Origin: Oscillospiraceae bacterium
GTDB taxonomy: Bacteria > Bacillota > Clostridia > Oscillospirales > Ruminococcaceae
Length of the DNA: 47,291 nt
Assembly (NCBI GenBank): GCA_022508895.1
Contig: JAFLUH010000007.1
Coordinates: 1 to 47,291 of the forward strand
Reading direction: 5' to 3'
This document shows, piece by piece, positions 10,070-18,216 of this stretch (the stretch's first letter is position 1; each line of letters starts with the position of its first letter). The notes below the pieces were generated by a model that was not told the origin of the DNA, searched no databases, and saw only the letters and a list, made by a program, of their open reading frames with translations. A program made the position numbers and the translations under genes.

Positions 10070-12148
10070 ATGGCAAGAGATGTATCTCTGGAAATGACCC
10101 GTAATATCGGTATCATGGCGCACATCGACGCAGGCAAGACCACTACCACCGAGCGTATCCTGTTTTACACGGGCATCAACCACAAGATAGGCGAGGTGCA
10201 CGAGGGCGCTGCGACGATGGACTGGATGGAGCAGGAGCAGGAGAGAGGTATCACCATAACCTCCGCTGCCACCACTGCATACTGGAACAAACACAGAATA
10301 AACATCATAGATACTCCGGGTCACGTGGACTTCACCGTAGAGGTAGAACGTTCACTGAGAGTGCTTGACGGTTCCGTTACCGTATTCTGCGCAAAGGGAG
10401 GCGTTGAGCCTCAGTCAGAGACGGTATGGCGTCAGGCGGACAAGTATCAGGTACCCAGAATGGCTTATGTAAATAAGATGGACATTATGGGTGCAGACTT
10501 TTACAACGTAGTAAAGATGATGAGGGATCGTCTGAAAACCAACGCTATCCCGATTCAGCTTCCTATCGGCGCCGAGGACACCTTCAGGGGCATCATCGAC
10601 TTGGTAGAGATGAATGCCGACGTGTATTACGATGATCTCGGCAAAGATATGAGAGTGGAAGAGATCCCCGAGGATATGAAGGAGCTTGCAGCCAAGTACA
10701 GGGAAGAGCTTCTTGAAGCAGTAGCCGAGCAGGACGAGGAAATAATGAACAAGTACCTGGAAGGCGAAGAGATATCCAAGGAGGAGATCAAGAAATGTCT
10801 GCGCAAGGCTACTATTGCAAATGCGATAGTACCCGTTATCTGCGGCACATCTTACAAGAACAAGGGCGTACAGAAGCTCCTTGACGCAGTGGTAGACTAT
10901 ATGCCTTCACCTCTTGACATTCCCGCCATCAAGGGTGTAAATCCCGAGAACGGCGAAGAATGCGAAAGACACGCAGGCGACGATCAGCCCTTCTCAGCTC
11001 TCGCATTCAAGATAGCGACCGACCCCTTTGTTGGTAAGCTCTGCTTCTTCAGAGTTTACTCAGGCGTAGTTGAGGCAGGTTCTTCCATGCTCAACGCCAC
11101 CAAGGGCAAGAAGGAGCGTATGGGACGTATTCTCCAGATGCACGCCAACCACAGGCAGGATCTTGAGGTTTGCTACTGCGGCGATATCGCAGCGGCGGTA
11201 GGCTTGAAGAACACCACCACCGGCGACACCCTTTGCGCAGAGAACAGCCCCGTAATCCTTGAATCCATGGAGTTCCCCGACCCCGTTATCGACCTTGCTA
11301 TCGAGCCCAAGACCAAGGCAGGTCAGGAAAAGATGGCTCTTGCTCTTGCAAAGCTTGCGGAGGAAGACCCCACCTTCAAGACCTGGACCGACGAGGAAAC
11401 GGGACAGACCATCATCGCAGGCATGGGCGAGCTTCACCTGGAGATAATCGTAGACAGACTGCTGCGTGAATTCAAGGTAGAAGCAAACGTAGGCGCACCT
11501 CAGGTTGCCTACAAGGAAACCATCACCGCAGCCACCGACGTTGACACCAAATATGCACGTCAGTCAGGCGGTAAAGGTCAGTACGGTCACGTTAAGCTCC
11601 ACGTTGAGCCTAACGAGAGCGGCAAGGGCTACGAGTTCATCAACAACGTTGTGGGCGGCGCAATACCCAAGGAATATATCCCCGCCGTTGACGCAGGTAT
11701 TCAGGGCGCAATGATGTCAGGCGTACTTGCGGGCTTCCCCACCGTTGACCTGAAGGTGACTCTTTACGACGGCTCCTACCACGAGGTAGACTCCTCGGAA
11801 ATGGCGTTCAAGATCGCAGGATCAATGGCGCTGAAGGAAGCCTGCCGCAAAGCAAGCCCTGTAATTCTTGAGCCTATAATGAAGGTAGTAGTCATCGTTC
11901 CCGAGGACTATATGGGCGACGTTATCGGCGACCTGAACTCCCGCAGAGGACTTGTACAGGGCTTCGAGGACAGAAACGGCGCCAAGCAGATAGAGGCTCT
12001 CGTTCCTCTGTCGGAGATGTTCGGCTACTCCAACGACCTGCGTTCCAAGACACAGGGTCGCGGGCAGTATGTAATGGAGCCTCACAGCTACGTACAGGTT
12101 CCCAAGAACATTGCAGACGGCATCATGAAGTCCAGAAGCAAAGACTGA
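10070..12148 (+). CDS. fusA: elongation factor G
   Basis: This translocation GTPase moves tRNAs and mRNA after peptide transfer, and with RRF it also splits ribosomes. The P-loop AHIDAGKT is at residues 17-24, followed by the switch regions RGITI and DTPGHVDF and by NKMD. The C-terminal domains contain the usual [12 protein letters not shown] and [13 protein letters not shown]. The 692-aa length is standard. The ribosome site GGAGG lies 6 bases before ATG. It is in the operon rpsL-rpsG-fusA. The following tuf gene has its own promoter in the gap, so EF-Tu can be made in excess. Confidence 0.99.
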   Translation: MARDVSLEMTRNIGIMAHIDAGKTTTTERILFYTGINHKIGEVHEGAATMDWMEQEQERGITITSAATTAYWNKHRINIIDTPGHVDFTVEVERSLRVLDGSVTVFCAKGGVEPQSETVWRQADKYQVPRMAYVNKMDIMGADFYNVVKMMRDRLKTNAIPIQLPIGAEDTFRGIIDLVEMNADVYYDDLGKDMRVEEIPEDMKELAAKYREELLEAVAEQDEEIMNKYLEGEEISKEEIKKCLRKATIANAIVPVICGTSYKNKGVQKLLDAVVDYMPSPLDIPAIKGVNPENGEECERHAGDDQPFSALAFKIATDPFVGKLCFFRVYSGVVEAGSSMLNATKGKKERMGRILQMHANHRQDLEVCYCGDIAAAVGLKNTTTGDTLCAENSPVILESMEFPDPVIDLAIEPKTKAGQEKMALALAKLAEEDPTFKTWTDEETGQTIIAGMGELHLEIIVDRLLREFKVEANVGAPQVAYKETITAATDVDTKYARQSGGKGQYGHVKLHVEPNESGKGYEFINNVVGGAIPKEYIPAVDAGIQGAMMSGVLAGFPTVDLKVTLYDGSYHEVDSSEMAFKIAGSMALKEACRKASPVILEPIMKVVVIVPEDYMGDVIGDLNSRRGLVQGFEDRNGAKQIEALVPLSEMFGYSNDLRSKTQGRGQYVMEPHSYVQVPKNIADGIMKSRSKD

Positions 12149-12187
12149 TCAAACGCTAAAATATTTTAAAAAAATTACAAAAAACAC

Positions 12188-12216
12188 TTGTATTTTCCGT
12201 TTAAATTTGGTAAAAT
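12188..12216 (+). promoter_or_regulatory. sigma-A promoter of tuf
   Basis: TTGTAT (12188-12193), 17-bp spacer, TAAAAT (12211-12216), 43 bases before the tuf start codon. The boxes are somewhat weaker than those of rpoB or rpsL. Read-through from fusA is also likely, because no terminator is visible in 12149-12258. Confidence 0.7.
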
Positions 12217-12258
12217 GATTTTTATGGAGAATACCAAAATTATTAGGAGGATAATCCA

Positions 12259-13461
12259 ATGGCAAAACAAAAGTTTGAACGTAACAAGCCCCACGTAAAC
12301 ATTGGCACCATCGGTCACGTTGACCACGGCAAGACCACTCTTACCGCAGCCATCACCAAGGTTCTGTCCTTCAAGGGACAGGCTCAGTTTGAAGCTTATG
12401 ATATGATTGACAAGGCTCCCGAGGAGAGAGAGCGTGGTATCACCATCAATACCGCTCACGTTGAGTATGAGACTGACGCACGTCACTATGCTCACGTTGA
12501 CTGCCCCGGTCACGCTGACTATATCAAGAACATGATCACCGGCGCAGCTCAGATGGACGGCGCTATTCTGGTAGTTGCAGGTACCGACGGTCCTATGGCT
12601 CAGACCAAGGAGCACATTCTGCTTGCTCACCAGGTAGGCGTTCCTGCAATGGTAGTATTCATCAACAAGTGCGACGACGTAGACGACGCCGAACTGCTTG
12701 ACCTGGTAGAAATGGACATCAGAGACATTCTGAACGGCCATGACTTCCCCGGCGACGACATTCCCGTTATCAGAGGCTCCGCAAAGGTTGCTCTTGACTC
12801 CACCAGCACCGACATCAACGCTCCCGAGTATGCTTGCATTCTCGAGCTGATGAACGCAGTTGACAGCTATATCCCCACTCCTGACCGTAAGGCTGACCAG
12901 CCTTTCCTGATGCCTGTTGAGGACACTATGACCATCACCGGTCGTGGTACCGTTGCTACAGGCCGTGTAGAGCGTGGCGTTCTCAAGCTGAACGATCCCG
13001 TTGAGATCACAGGTCTGGTTGACGAGCCCAAGTCCACCGTTGTTACCGGTATCGAAATGTTCCACAAGCTGCTGGACGAGGCTCAGGCAGGCGACAACAT
13101 CGGCGCACTGCTCCGTGGTATCCAGAGAAGCGAGATCGAGCGTGGTCAGGTTCTCTGCAAGCCCGGCTCCATTCACCCCCACACCAAGTTCACCGGTCAG
13201 GTTTATGTACTGAAAAAGGACGAGGGCGGCCGTCATAAGCCCTTCTTCAGCAACTACAGACCTCAGTTCTTCTTCAGAACCACCGACGTTACCGGCGTTA
13301 TCACTCTCCCTGCTGACAAGGAAATGTGCATGCCCGGCGACAACGTACTGATGGACGTTGAGCTGATCACTCCTATCGCCGTTGAGGAAGGTCTCCGTTT
13401 CGCTATCCGTGAGGGCGGCAAGACCGTTGGTTCCGGCGTTGTTACCAAGATCAACAGCTAA
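12259..13461 (+). CDS. tuf: elongation factor Tu
   Basis: This GTPase carries aminoacyl-tRNA to the ribosomal A site. GHVDHGKT (19-26), the effector loop with RGITI, DCPGHAD and NKCD are all present. The C-terminal [13 protein letters not shown] is normal, and the alanine of FAIREGG (the kirromycin position 375 of E. coli) is unchanged. The 400-aa length is typical for clostridia. Codon choice is strongly biased (ATC, GTT, CGT, AAG, almost no ATA), more so than in neighbouring genes, as expected for one of the most abundant proteins. An AGGAGG ribosome site precedes ATG 12259. Confidence 0.99.
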   Translation: MAKQKFERNKPHVNIGTIGHVDHGKTTLTAAITKVLSFKGQAQFEAYDMIDKAPEERERGITINTAHVEYETDARHYAHVDCPGHADYIKNMITGAAQMDGAILVVAGTDGPMAQTKEHILLAHQVGVPAMVVFINKCDDVDDAELLDLVEMDIRDILNGHDFPGDDIPVIRGSAKVALDSTSTDINAPEYACILELMNAVDSYIPTPDRKADQPFLMPVEDTMTITGRGTVATGRVERGVLKLNDPVEITGLVDEPKSTVVTGIEMFHKLLDEAQAGDNIGALLRGIQRSEIERGQVLCKPGSIHPHTKFTGQVYVLKKDEGGRHKPFFSNYRPQFFFRTTDVTGVITLPADKEMCMPGDNVLMDVELITPIAVEEGLRFAIREGGKTVGSGVVTKINS

Positions 13462-13504
13462 GAGCTGATTTGATTTAAAAAGCTATTTAAATTTAAATAA
13501 GCAG

Positions 13505-13620
13505 AAAATTCCGACTGCATGAAGCTGAGAGTTTTTCGCCGTTTGAGATAGACGGTAGTTTTCCCCCGAATGGGAACAAGCTCTTGGGACTTTGTGAATA
13601 AACAGTCGGGATTTTTCTTT
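13505..13620 (+). ncRNA. candidate multi-branched structured RNA/terminator after tuf
   Basis: The closing helix pairs 13505-13517 with 13603-13615 (13 bp including one G-U) and runs into a T-rich tract, so it can also end tuf transcription. Inside are an interrupted stem (AAG/CTT and GAGAG/CTCTT, near 13522-13531 with 13581-13593), a hairpin CCGTTT/AGACGG (13539-13544 with 13550-13555) and a hairpin TTCCC/GGGAA (13561-13565 with 13572-13576). No known riboswitch consensus was recognised. It could be a processed 3'-UTR small RNA or only an elaborate terminator. A weak promoter (TTGATT, 17 bp, TTAAAT) may lie between 13470 and 13497. Confidence 0.55.
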
Positions 13621-13635
13621 TGTGGCAAACAAAAC

Positions 13636-13664
13636 AATGCCCCTGCAATAAACAGGGGCATTTT
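13636..13664. terminator. bidirectional terminator between tuf and the AraC-GGDEF gene
   Basis: A 10-bp stem, AATGCCCCTG (13636-13645) with CAGGGGCATT (13653-13662), has a 7-nt loop. T-runs exit on both strands. It lies 8 bases from the stop codon of the converging gene. Confidence 0.9.
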
Positions 13665-13671
13665 GCTATTA

Positions 13672-14529
13672 TCAAATGAATTCAAGCTTACCTGACAAAC
13701 TCGCCTTGTCGATGACATCGTCGAAATCCTTGCACAGCACCGAGTATTTAAGATGATCGCCTAACTTTACGGCGCCGCAGCGAACTGATACCGCAACCTT
13801 TCCTCCGTTGTAAGAAACGACCTCACCGTTTAGCGAAAGCACTCTGTCAGCAATAGAGCTGACGTATTCCGTATCGTTGCTTTCAGTTATCATTGCGAAT
13901 TCGTCTCCGCCCATTCTGAGGCAGATCATGTTATCATCGGCAGCCCTGTTTATGCGGCTGAAGGCTTCAAGGATCACCTTATCGCCTACTTCCCGCCCCA
14001 ACTTCTCGTTTATGGGAGTGAGGTTCTGCACATCGAAGCAAAGAACATATGTACCTGCCTGCGATTTCAGATAATTATAAAATTCGCTGATGTCATATTT
14101 TTTTACTTGCATATTTTCCATGTGATCATTCCTTTCTACGTATTCGGAGTTCAGCCGTGGATAAAGCTCACAGCTTCCCTTCCACTGTTTCTTGAATTTT
14201 GATGGCGATACTCCCCATACTTTTGTAAATGCACGGGTGAATACCTCGTGGGAATTATATCCGTACTTCATGGCAGCGTCCAGCACGGAGCTGCCTTCCA
14301 TAAGCAGCTCTCTCCCCGCCAGAGTAAGCTTGCGCTTTGATATATACTCCTTTAAACTGTAATGCGTGCAGTATTTCCAGAGCTTTTGCAGCGATGACAG
14401 TGATACATAACAAGCCGCAGCAATCTCCTCCTGGGACACATTTTCGCAAATATTCGCCTCAATATATTCCAGCGCCGTTACAAAGATCGCAAAGCTGTGT
14501 TCGTATTTCAGCTCCTTATCGGTACTCAT
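13672..14529 (-). CDS. AraC-type HTH fused to GGDEF domain
   Basis: The 285-aa protein has two parts. Residues about 15-115 form an AraC/XylS double helix-turn-helix (VSQEEIAAACYVSLSSLQKL, then YNSHEVFTRAFTKVWGVSPSKFK). Residues about 155-275 form a GGDEF diguanylate cyclase domain, with signature MGGDEF at 206-211, metal-binding D166 and the INEKLGREVGD motif. The N-terminal part of a classical GGDEF domain (LTGLxNR) is missing, and no standard RxxD inhibitory site lies five residues before GGDEF. It may make or only sense cyclic dinucleotide or GTP, and bind DNA. The start ATG has an AAGGTGG site. It stands alone between terminators, and a palindrome at its promoter suggests autoregulation. 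Confidence 0.85.
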   Translation of the reverse strand: MSTDKELKYEHSFAIFVTALEYIEANICENVSQEEIAAACYVSLSSLQKLWKYCTHYSLKEYISKRKLTLAGRELLMEGSSVLDAAMKYGYNSHEVFTRAFTKVWGVSPSKFKKQWKGSCELYPRLNSEYVERNDHMENMQVKKYDISEFYNYLKSQAGTYVLCFDVQNLTPINEKLGREVGDKVILEAFSRINRAADDNMICLRMGGDEFAMITESNDTEYVSSIADRVLSLNGEVVSYNGGKVAVSVRCGAVKLGDHLKYSVLCKDFDDVIDKASLSGKLEFI

Positions 14530-14549
14530 AATATCCCACCTTTAACGGA

Positions 14550-14561
14550 AGTAACGTTACT
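14550..14561. promoter_or_regulatory. perfect 12-bp palindrome, candidate operator
   Basis: AGTAACGTTACT (14550-14561) reads the same on both strands. It lies just downstream of the -10 box of the AraC-GGDEF gene, about at the expected transcription start, where a bound protein would block initiation. That the gene's own product binds here is inferred. Confidence 0.45.
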
Positions 14562-14569
14562 ATGCTTGT

Positions 14570-14598
14570 ATTGTATCACCGTTTTGCAAATTTGTCTT
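14570..14598 (-). promoter_or_regulatory. probable promoter of the AraC-GGDEF gene
   Basis: Read on the minus strand: AAGACA (14593-14598), 17-bp spacer, TACAAT (14570-14575). The weak -35 box fits a regulated gene. Confidence 0.6.
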
Positions 14599-14644
14599 GA
14601 CCTTTTGAGCATTTTAAGACAGCGCATACGCCCCTTGTACAAAT

Positions 14645-14674
14645 AAAACCGCAGGCAATCACACCTGCGGTTTT
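14645..14674 (-). terminator. terminator of the lysine biosynthesis operon
   Basis: An 11-bp stem, AAAACCGCAGG (14645-14655) with CCTGCGGTTTT (14664-14674), has an 8-nt loop. It ends 6 bases past the stop codon of the ACT-domain gene, and on the minus strand the stem runs into a T-rich tract. Confidence 0.9.
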
Positions 14675-14680
14675 ATGTAT

Positions 14681-15121
14681 TCACGAAAAAATCTCATTCA
14701 GCACCCTGCCTGCGTCCATACTGTCGCTGTCTCTCACCAAAATGGAGATCTCGTCAATTCCCGTAGTGACCATCAGCGGCACGCAGCCCGCAAGCTTCAG
14801 CTCGGCAAATATCTTAGCCGCAAACCCCGGCTTTCCCACCATATCCTCCGACTTTATCACAAACTTGACGTTGCCGCAGTTGACGATAGGCGTGGTAATA
14901 TCCTTCGATTTTACCAGCGGCAGAAGCTTTGCCAGATCCTCGTCCGACACGGTAAACCCCGTGCTTAATGTATCGTTTGCAGTAAGCTCCAGCGAGATCA
15001 TATCAACGTCTATCCCGCCCTCTCCTATACGGGTGAAGATACCGCAAACGCCGTCTTCGCCGCCCAGCCTTTCGCTGAACGCCACCGAGGATATCCCCTC
15101 AAAAACCTTTATGTCAGTCAT
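14681..15121 (-). CDS. stand-alone double-ACT protein resembling aspartokinase regulatory region
   Basis: The 146-aa product consists of two ACT-like units. Residues about 1-70 hold the first (GGEDGVCGIFTRIGEGGIDVDMIS). Residues about 80-146 hold the second (GKPGFAAKIFAELKLAGCVPLMVTTGIDEISILV), which closely matches the lysine- or threonine-binding C-terminus of aspartate kinases. No kinase domain is present. It starts 13 bases after dapB and ends the operon, so it is made with Asd, DapA and DapB under the lysine riboswitch. A regulatory role (binding lysine or another amino acid and controlling a pathway enzyme) is inferred. It is not a truncated lysC remnant by appearance, since it has its own start. 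Confidence 0.8.
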   Translation of the reverse strand: MTDIKVFEGISSVAFSERLGGEDGVCGIFTRIGEGGIDVDMISLELTANDTLSTGFTVSDEDLAKLLPLVKSKDITTPIVNCGNVKFVIKSEDMVGKPGFAAKIFAELKLAGCVPLMVTTGIDEISILVRDSDSMDAGRVLNEIFS

Positions 15122-15134
15122 CTTTATTGCCCTT

Positions 15135-15890
15135 TCAGTTCTTCAGCAAATCGGACATTTCGTACAGCCCTGCCTGCTTTCCGTTAAGGAAGATAGCCGC
15201 ATTCACCGCCCCTGCAGCGAAAACCTCCTTGGACTGTGCCGAGTGCGACAGCGTTATCACCTCGTCATGCCCTGCAAAAATAATATCATGCTCACCGACG
15301 ATAGTACCGCCCCGAACCGAGTGGATGCCTATCTCCTCTCTGTCACGGGGCTTTCTCACGCTGTGCCTGTCATACACATACTTCATCTTGTCAGGCAGCT
15401 CACCGCTGACCGCCTCCGCCAGCATTATCGCCGTACCCGAGGGAGCGTCTTTTTTGAGATTATGGTGCTTTTCCACTATCTCCACATCAAACTGCCCGCC
15501 CAATACTCTGACCGCTCTCCTTGCAAGATCAGCCAGAAGATTTATCCCCAGCGACAGGTTAAATGTAAAGAACACCGGTATCTGCTGTGCCGCCAATTTG
15601 ATTTCATTTATCTGCTTTTCGTCATATCCCGTTGTAGCAATAACGGCAGGCACATTTTTCATCTTGCAGTAGTTCAGCAGCTCCTCCAGCGCTGACGGGT
15701 GGGAGAAGTCGATTATCACATCGGGCTTTTCCGGCAGGTCGAACACCTTCTTTACCACGGGGAAATCAGCATACTGCTCCCCCAAAAGGTCTATTCCCGC
15801 ACATACCGTGCAGTCCTCCCGCTCATTCACCAAACCCGCTATCACCCTGCCCATCTTGCCGCAGGCGCCTGTTATTGCGATTTTTACCAT
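15135..15890 (-). CDS. dapB: 4-hydroxy-tetrahydrodipicolinate reductase
   Basis: DapB uses NAD(P)H to reduce hydroxy-tetrahydrodipicolinate in the diaminopimelate/lysine pathway, feeding both peptidoglycan and protein synthesis. The N-terminus MVKIAITGACGKMGR is the dinucleotide-binding GxxGxxG loop. The catalytic motif EKHHNLKKDAPSGTA is intact (about residues 135-149). The 251-aa length fits the family. It follows dapA after a 264-nt gap filled by hairpins and a short repeat, and it is 13 bases before the ACT gene. The ribosome site before the start is weak. Confidence 0.97.
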   Translation of the reverse strand: MVKIAITGACGKMGRVIAGLVNEREDCTVCAGIDLLGEQYADFPVVKKVFDLPEKPDVIIDFSHPSALEELLNYCKMKNVPAVIATTGYDEKQINEIKLAAQQIPVFFTFNLSLGINLLADLARRAVRVLGGQFDVEIVEKHHNLKKDAPSGTAIMLAEAVSGELPDKMKYVYDRHSVRKPRDREEIGIHSVRGGTIVGEHDIIFAGHDEVITLSHSAQSKEVFAAGAVNAAIFLNGKQAGLYEMSDLLKN

Positions 15891-15907
15891 TTTAAAATCC
15901 CCCGTTG

Positions 15908-15940
15908 ACAGTGTACAGTTTACAGTACACAGTACACAGT
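15908..15940. repeat. short degenerate tandem repeat (CAGTACA-like)
   Basis: About four imperfect copies of a 7-9 base unit (ACAGTGTAC, ACAGTTTAC, ACAGTACAC, AGTACACAGT) occur in a row. The stretch lies just upstream of the dapB start on the minus strand. No function is evident. Confidence 0.6.
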
Positions 15941-16042
15941 AAATTTATTTTCTCACGACTGCCCTTTTCGTGTTACATTAGCTCCCGCAGTTCAGTCTTA
16001 AAGCCCTGCTCCTCCCACAACGCACTGCTCCGGCTCAGCCGC

Positions 16043-16120
16043 CTTTTCCCTCCTTCGTCGGGAAAAGCGAACGCCTTCGGCGTTCAAATCTTTTGCTTCG
16101 CAAAAGATTGCGGCTTCGCC
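16043..16120. repeat. cluster of four small hairpins between dapA and dapB
   Basis: Four adjacent inverted repeats lie here: CTTTTCCC/GGGAAAAG (16043-16050 with 16060-16067), GAACGCC/GGCGTTC (16069-16075 with 16079-16085), AATCTTTTGC/GCAAAAGATT (16087-16096 with 16100-16109) and GGC/GCC (16112-16120). The last three share a TTC triloop, which is GAA when read in the direction of transcription. It looks like a mobile intergenic repeat or an mRNA-stabilising array within the operon. Confidence 0.6.
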
Positions 16121-16154
16121 TTTTTCAACGTCGGTGCAAGCTCACTTCACACAA

Positions 16155-17039
16155 CTACCCCTGCACCAGCCCAAACTTTCTCAACACGCCCTTCAGCGCC
16201 TCGACCTTATCCGCTTCCATCTTGACCAGCGGCAGCCGACACTCGCCAACACCTTTCCCCATCAGATTCATAGCCTCCTTGACAGGAATGGGATTAACGT
16301 CACAAAACAGCCCGTTCATCAGCTCCAGATATTTAAGCTGCACCTCAGCGGCGCCCCTGAAATCTCCTCCCAGAGCCAAAGACGTCATCTCATGCATGAC
16401 CTTAGGAATAACGTTGGAGGCAACGGAAATGACCCCCTTGCCCCCCAGCGACATAATAGCCACCGTCTGGTCGTCATTTCCCGAATAAATATCAAGGTCA
16501 GTCTCCGCCGCCAGCTTAGCCACCAGACTGATATCCCCGCTTGCTTCCTTAGCCGCAACGATATTAGGGTGACGGGCAAGCTCCTTATAAGCGGCTATCT
16601 CTATCCTGCACCCCGTTCGGGACGGCACATTATACAGTATAATGGGAATACTCACGGCGTCCGCCACGGTAACGAAATGCGCCACCATACCCTTTTGCGA
16701 AGTCTTATTATAGTAAGGAGTAACCAGCAAAAGCCCGTCAGCTCCCGCTTTTTCCGCCTCAACGGACATCCATTTGGCGTACTCGGTATCATTGCTGCCC
16801 GTCCCTGCGACCACAGGAATACGCCCGCCCACCTTCTCGATGGTATACCTGATGCACTCGATATGTTCATCATCAGTCAGCGTAGAAGCCTCGCCTGTAG
16901 TCCCGCAGATAACGATCGAGTCAGTCCCCTCCGCTATCTGCTCCTCGATGAGCTCCCCTAACTTCTCGTAATTAACGCTCCCGTCGCCGTGCATAGGCGT
17001 AATAACAGCAACGCCCGCACCCGTAAAAATAGTACTCAT
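16155..17039 (-). CDS. dapA: 4-hydroxy-tetrahydrodipicolinate synthase
   Basis: DapA condenses pyruvate with aspartate semialdehyde, the committed step toward diaminopimelate and lysine. Visible motifs are GTTGEASTL, the tyrosine in ILYNVPSRTG and the Schiff-base lysine in AAKEASGD. The 294-aa length is standard. It lies 25 bases downstream of asd, which makes its substrate. An AAAGGA site precedes the ATG. Feedback sensitivity to lysine cannot be judged reliably by eye. Confidence 0.98.
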   Translation of the reverse strand: MSTIFTGAGVAVITPMHGDGSVNYEKLGELIEEQIAEGTDSIVICGTTGEASTLTDDEHIECIRYTIEKVGGRIPVVAGTGSNDTEYAKWMSVEAEKAGADGLLLVTPYYNKTSQKGMVAHFVTVADAVSIPIILYNVPSRTGCRIEIAAYKELARHPNIVAAKEASGDISLVAKLAAETDLDIYSGNDDQTVAIMSLGGKGVISVASNVIPKVMHEMTSLALGGDFRGAAEVQLKYLELMNGLFCDVNPIPVKEAMNLMGKGVGECRLPLVKMEADKVEALKGVLRKFGLVQG

Positions 17040-17064
17040 ATCAAAATGATCCTTTCATCAGCAA

Positions 17065-18144
17065 TCAGTCAAAATACCCCTTAGCCGCATACAGCTCCGC
17101 CATCAGCACGCCGCCTCCCGCAGCGCCCCTCAGCGTGTTATGCGACAGGCAAACGAACTTGTAGTCGTACTGGGAATCCTCTCTCAGCCTGCCCACGGAA
17201 ACCGCCATGCCGTTCTCTAAATTGCGGTGCAGCTTAGCCTGCGGCATATTATCTTCCTCAAAATAGTTGATAAACTGCTTAGGCGCAGAGGGCAGCTCCA
17301 GCTCCTGAGGAACTCCGCCAAACTCCTTCCAAATCTTCAGTATCTCCTCCTTGGAGGGCTTATTCTCAAAGCTTACAAACACCGCCGCAAAATGCCCGTC
17401 AGACACAGGCACACGCAGGCACTGAGTAGTGATAGAAGGCGCAGCCGCCTTAACTATCTTATCCCCCTCGATATTCCCCCAGACCTTCAGAGGCTCCTGC
17501 TCGGACTTCTCCTCCTCGCCGCCGATATAGGGAATAAGGTTATCCACCATCTCAGGCCATGTCTCAAAATTCTTGCCCGCTCCCGAAATAGCCTGATAGG
17601 TGCAAGCCAGCACCTTCGTAATACCGAACTTCCTCAGCGGACTCAGCGCCGGCACATAGCTCTGAATAGAGCAGTTGGACTTGACGGAAATGAACCCCCG
17701 CTTAGTCCCAAGCCTTTTCTTCTGCGCCTCCACGATAGCAATATGCCCGTCGTTTATCTCTGGGATTATCATAGGCACGTCGTCGGTAAAGCGGTGCGCC
17801 GAGTTGTTTGACATAACAGGCACCTCATGCTTGGCATAAGCCTCCTCCAGCGCCTTTATCTCGTCCTTTTTCATATCCACTGCGCAGAATACAAAATCCA
17901 CCTGCGCCGCAATTTTCTCAATATCCGCAGTAGCGTCCAGCACGATAATGTCCTTCATCTTCTCAGGCATAGGCTTATCCAGCAGCCATCTGTTACCAAC
18001 TGCCTCAGCATAAGTCTTTCCCGCCGAGCGAGGCGAAGCGGCAAGGGTGGTGACGGTGAACCAAGGGTGATTCTCCAGCAGCACCGCAAATCTCTGACCG
18101 ACCATTCCCGTAGCTCCGATGATACCTACTCTGTAGTTTTTCAT
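17065..18144 (-). CDS. asd: aspartate-semialdehyde dehydrogenase, archaeal/fungal type
   Basis: Asd reduces aspartyl phosphate to aspartate semialdehyde, the branch point to lysine/DAP, threonine and methionine. The start at 18144 gives MKNYRVGIIGATGMVGQRF, the NADPH-binding loop right at the N-terminus, with a GAAAGGA site upstream. An upstream in-frame start at 18201 would only add an AT-rich, unlikely leader peptide. The catalytic cysteine lies in KSNCSIQ. The sequence belongs to the second (archaeal/fungal) class found in many clostridia, not the E. coli class. It is 72 bases downstream of the GNAT gene, with no convincing terminator between, so it is read from the lysine riboswitch transcript. 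Confidence 0.96.
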   Translation of the reverse strand: MKNYRVGIIGATGMVGQRFAVLLENHPWFTVTTLAASPRSAGKTYAEAVGNRWLLDKPMPEKMKDIIVLDATADIEKIAAQVDFVFCAVDMKKDEIKALEEAYAKHEVPVMSNNSAHRFTDDVPMIIPEINDGHIAIVEAQKKRLGTKRGFISVKSNCSIQSYVPALSPLRKFGITKVLACTYQAISGAGKNFETWPEMVDNLIPYIGGEEEKSEQEPLKVWGNIEGDKIVKAAAPSITTQCLRVPVSDGHFAAVFVSFENKPSKEEILKIWKEFGGVPQELELPSAPKQFINYFEEDNMPQAKLHRNLENGMAVSVGRLREDSQYDYKFVCLSHNTLRGAAGGGVLMAELYAAKGYFD

Positions 18145-18216
18145 AGTTAAAATCCTTTCCTTTGTATATATTTTAATCTTCAATTGTAAAAACAAAAACA
18201 ATAAGTCTGATGTTGT

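Noticed and set aside
13381..13450. Ser in VGSGVV near the EF-Tu C-terminus as an elfamycin-resistance change
   Set aside because: The E. coli resistance position 375 is the Ala of FAIREGG, which is unchanged here; the Ser is ten residues further on.
8993..13461. CRISPR or tandem repeat-like pattern
   Set aside because: No repeated direct units with spacers were found here or elsewhere in the window; recurring words are codon bias.
13672..14100. Inhibitory RxxD site in the GGDEF protein
   Set aside because: RAAD lies eight residues before GGDEF, not five as in the working sites.
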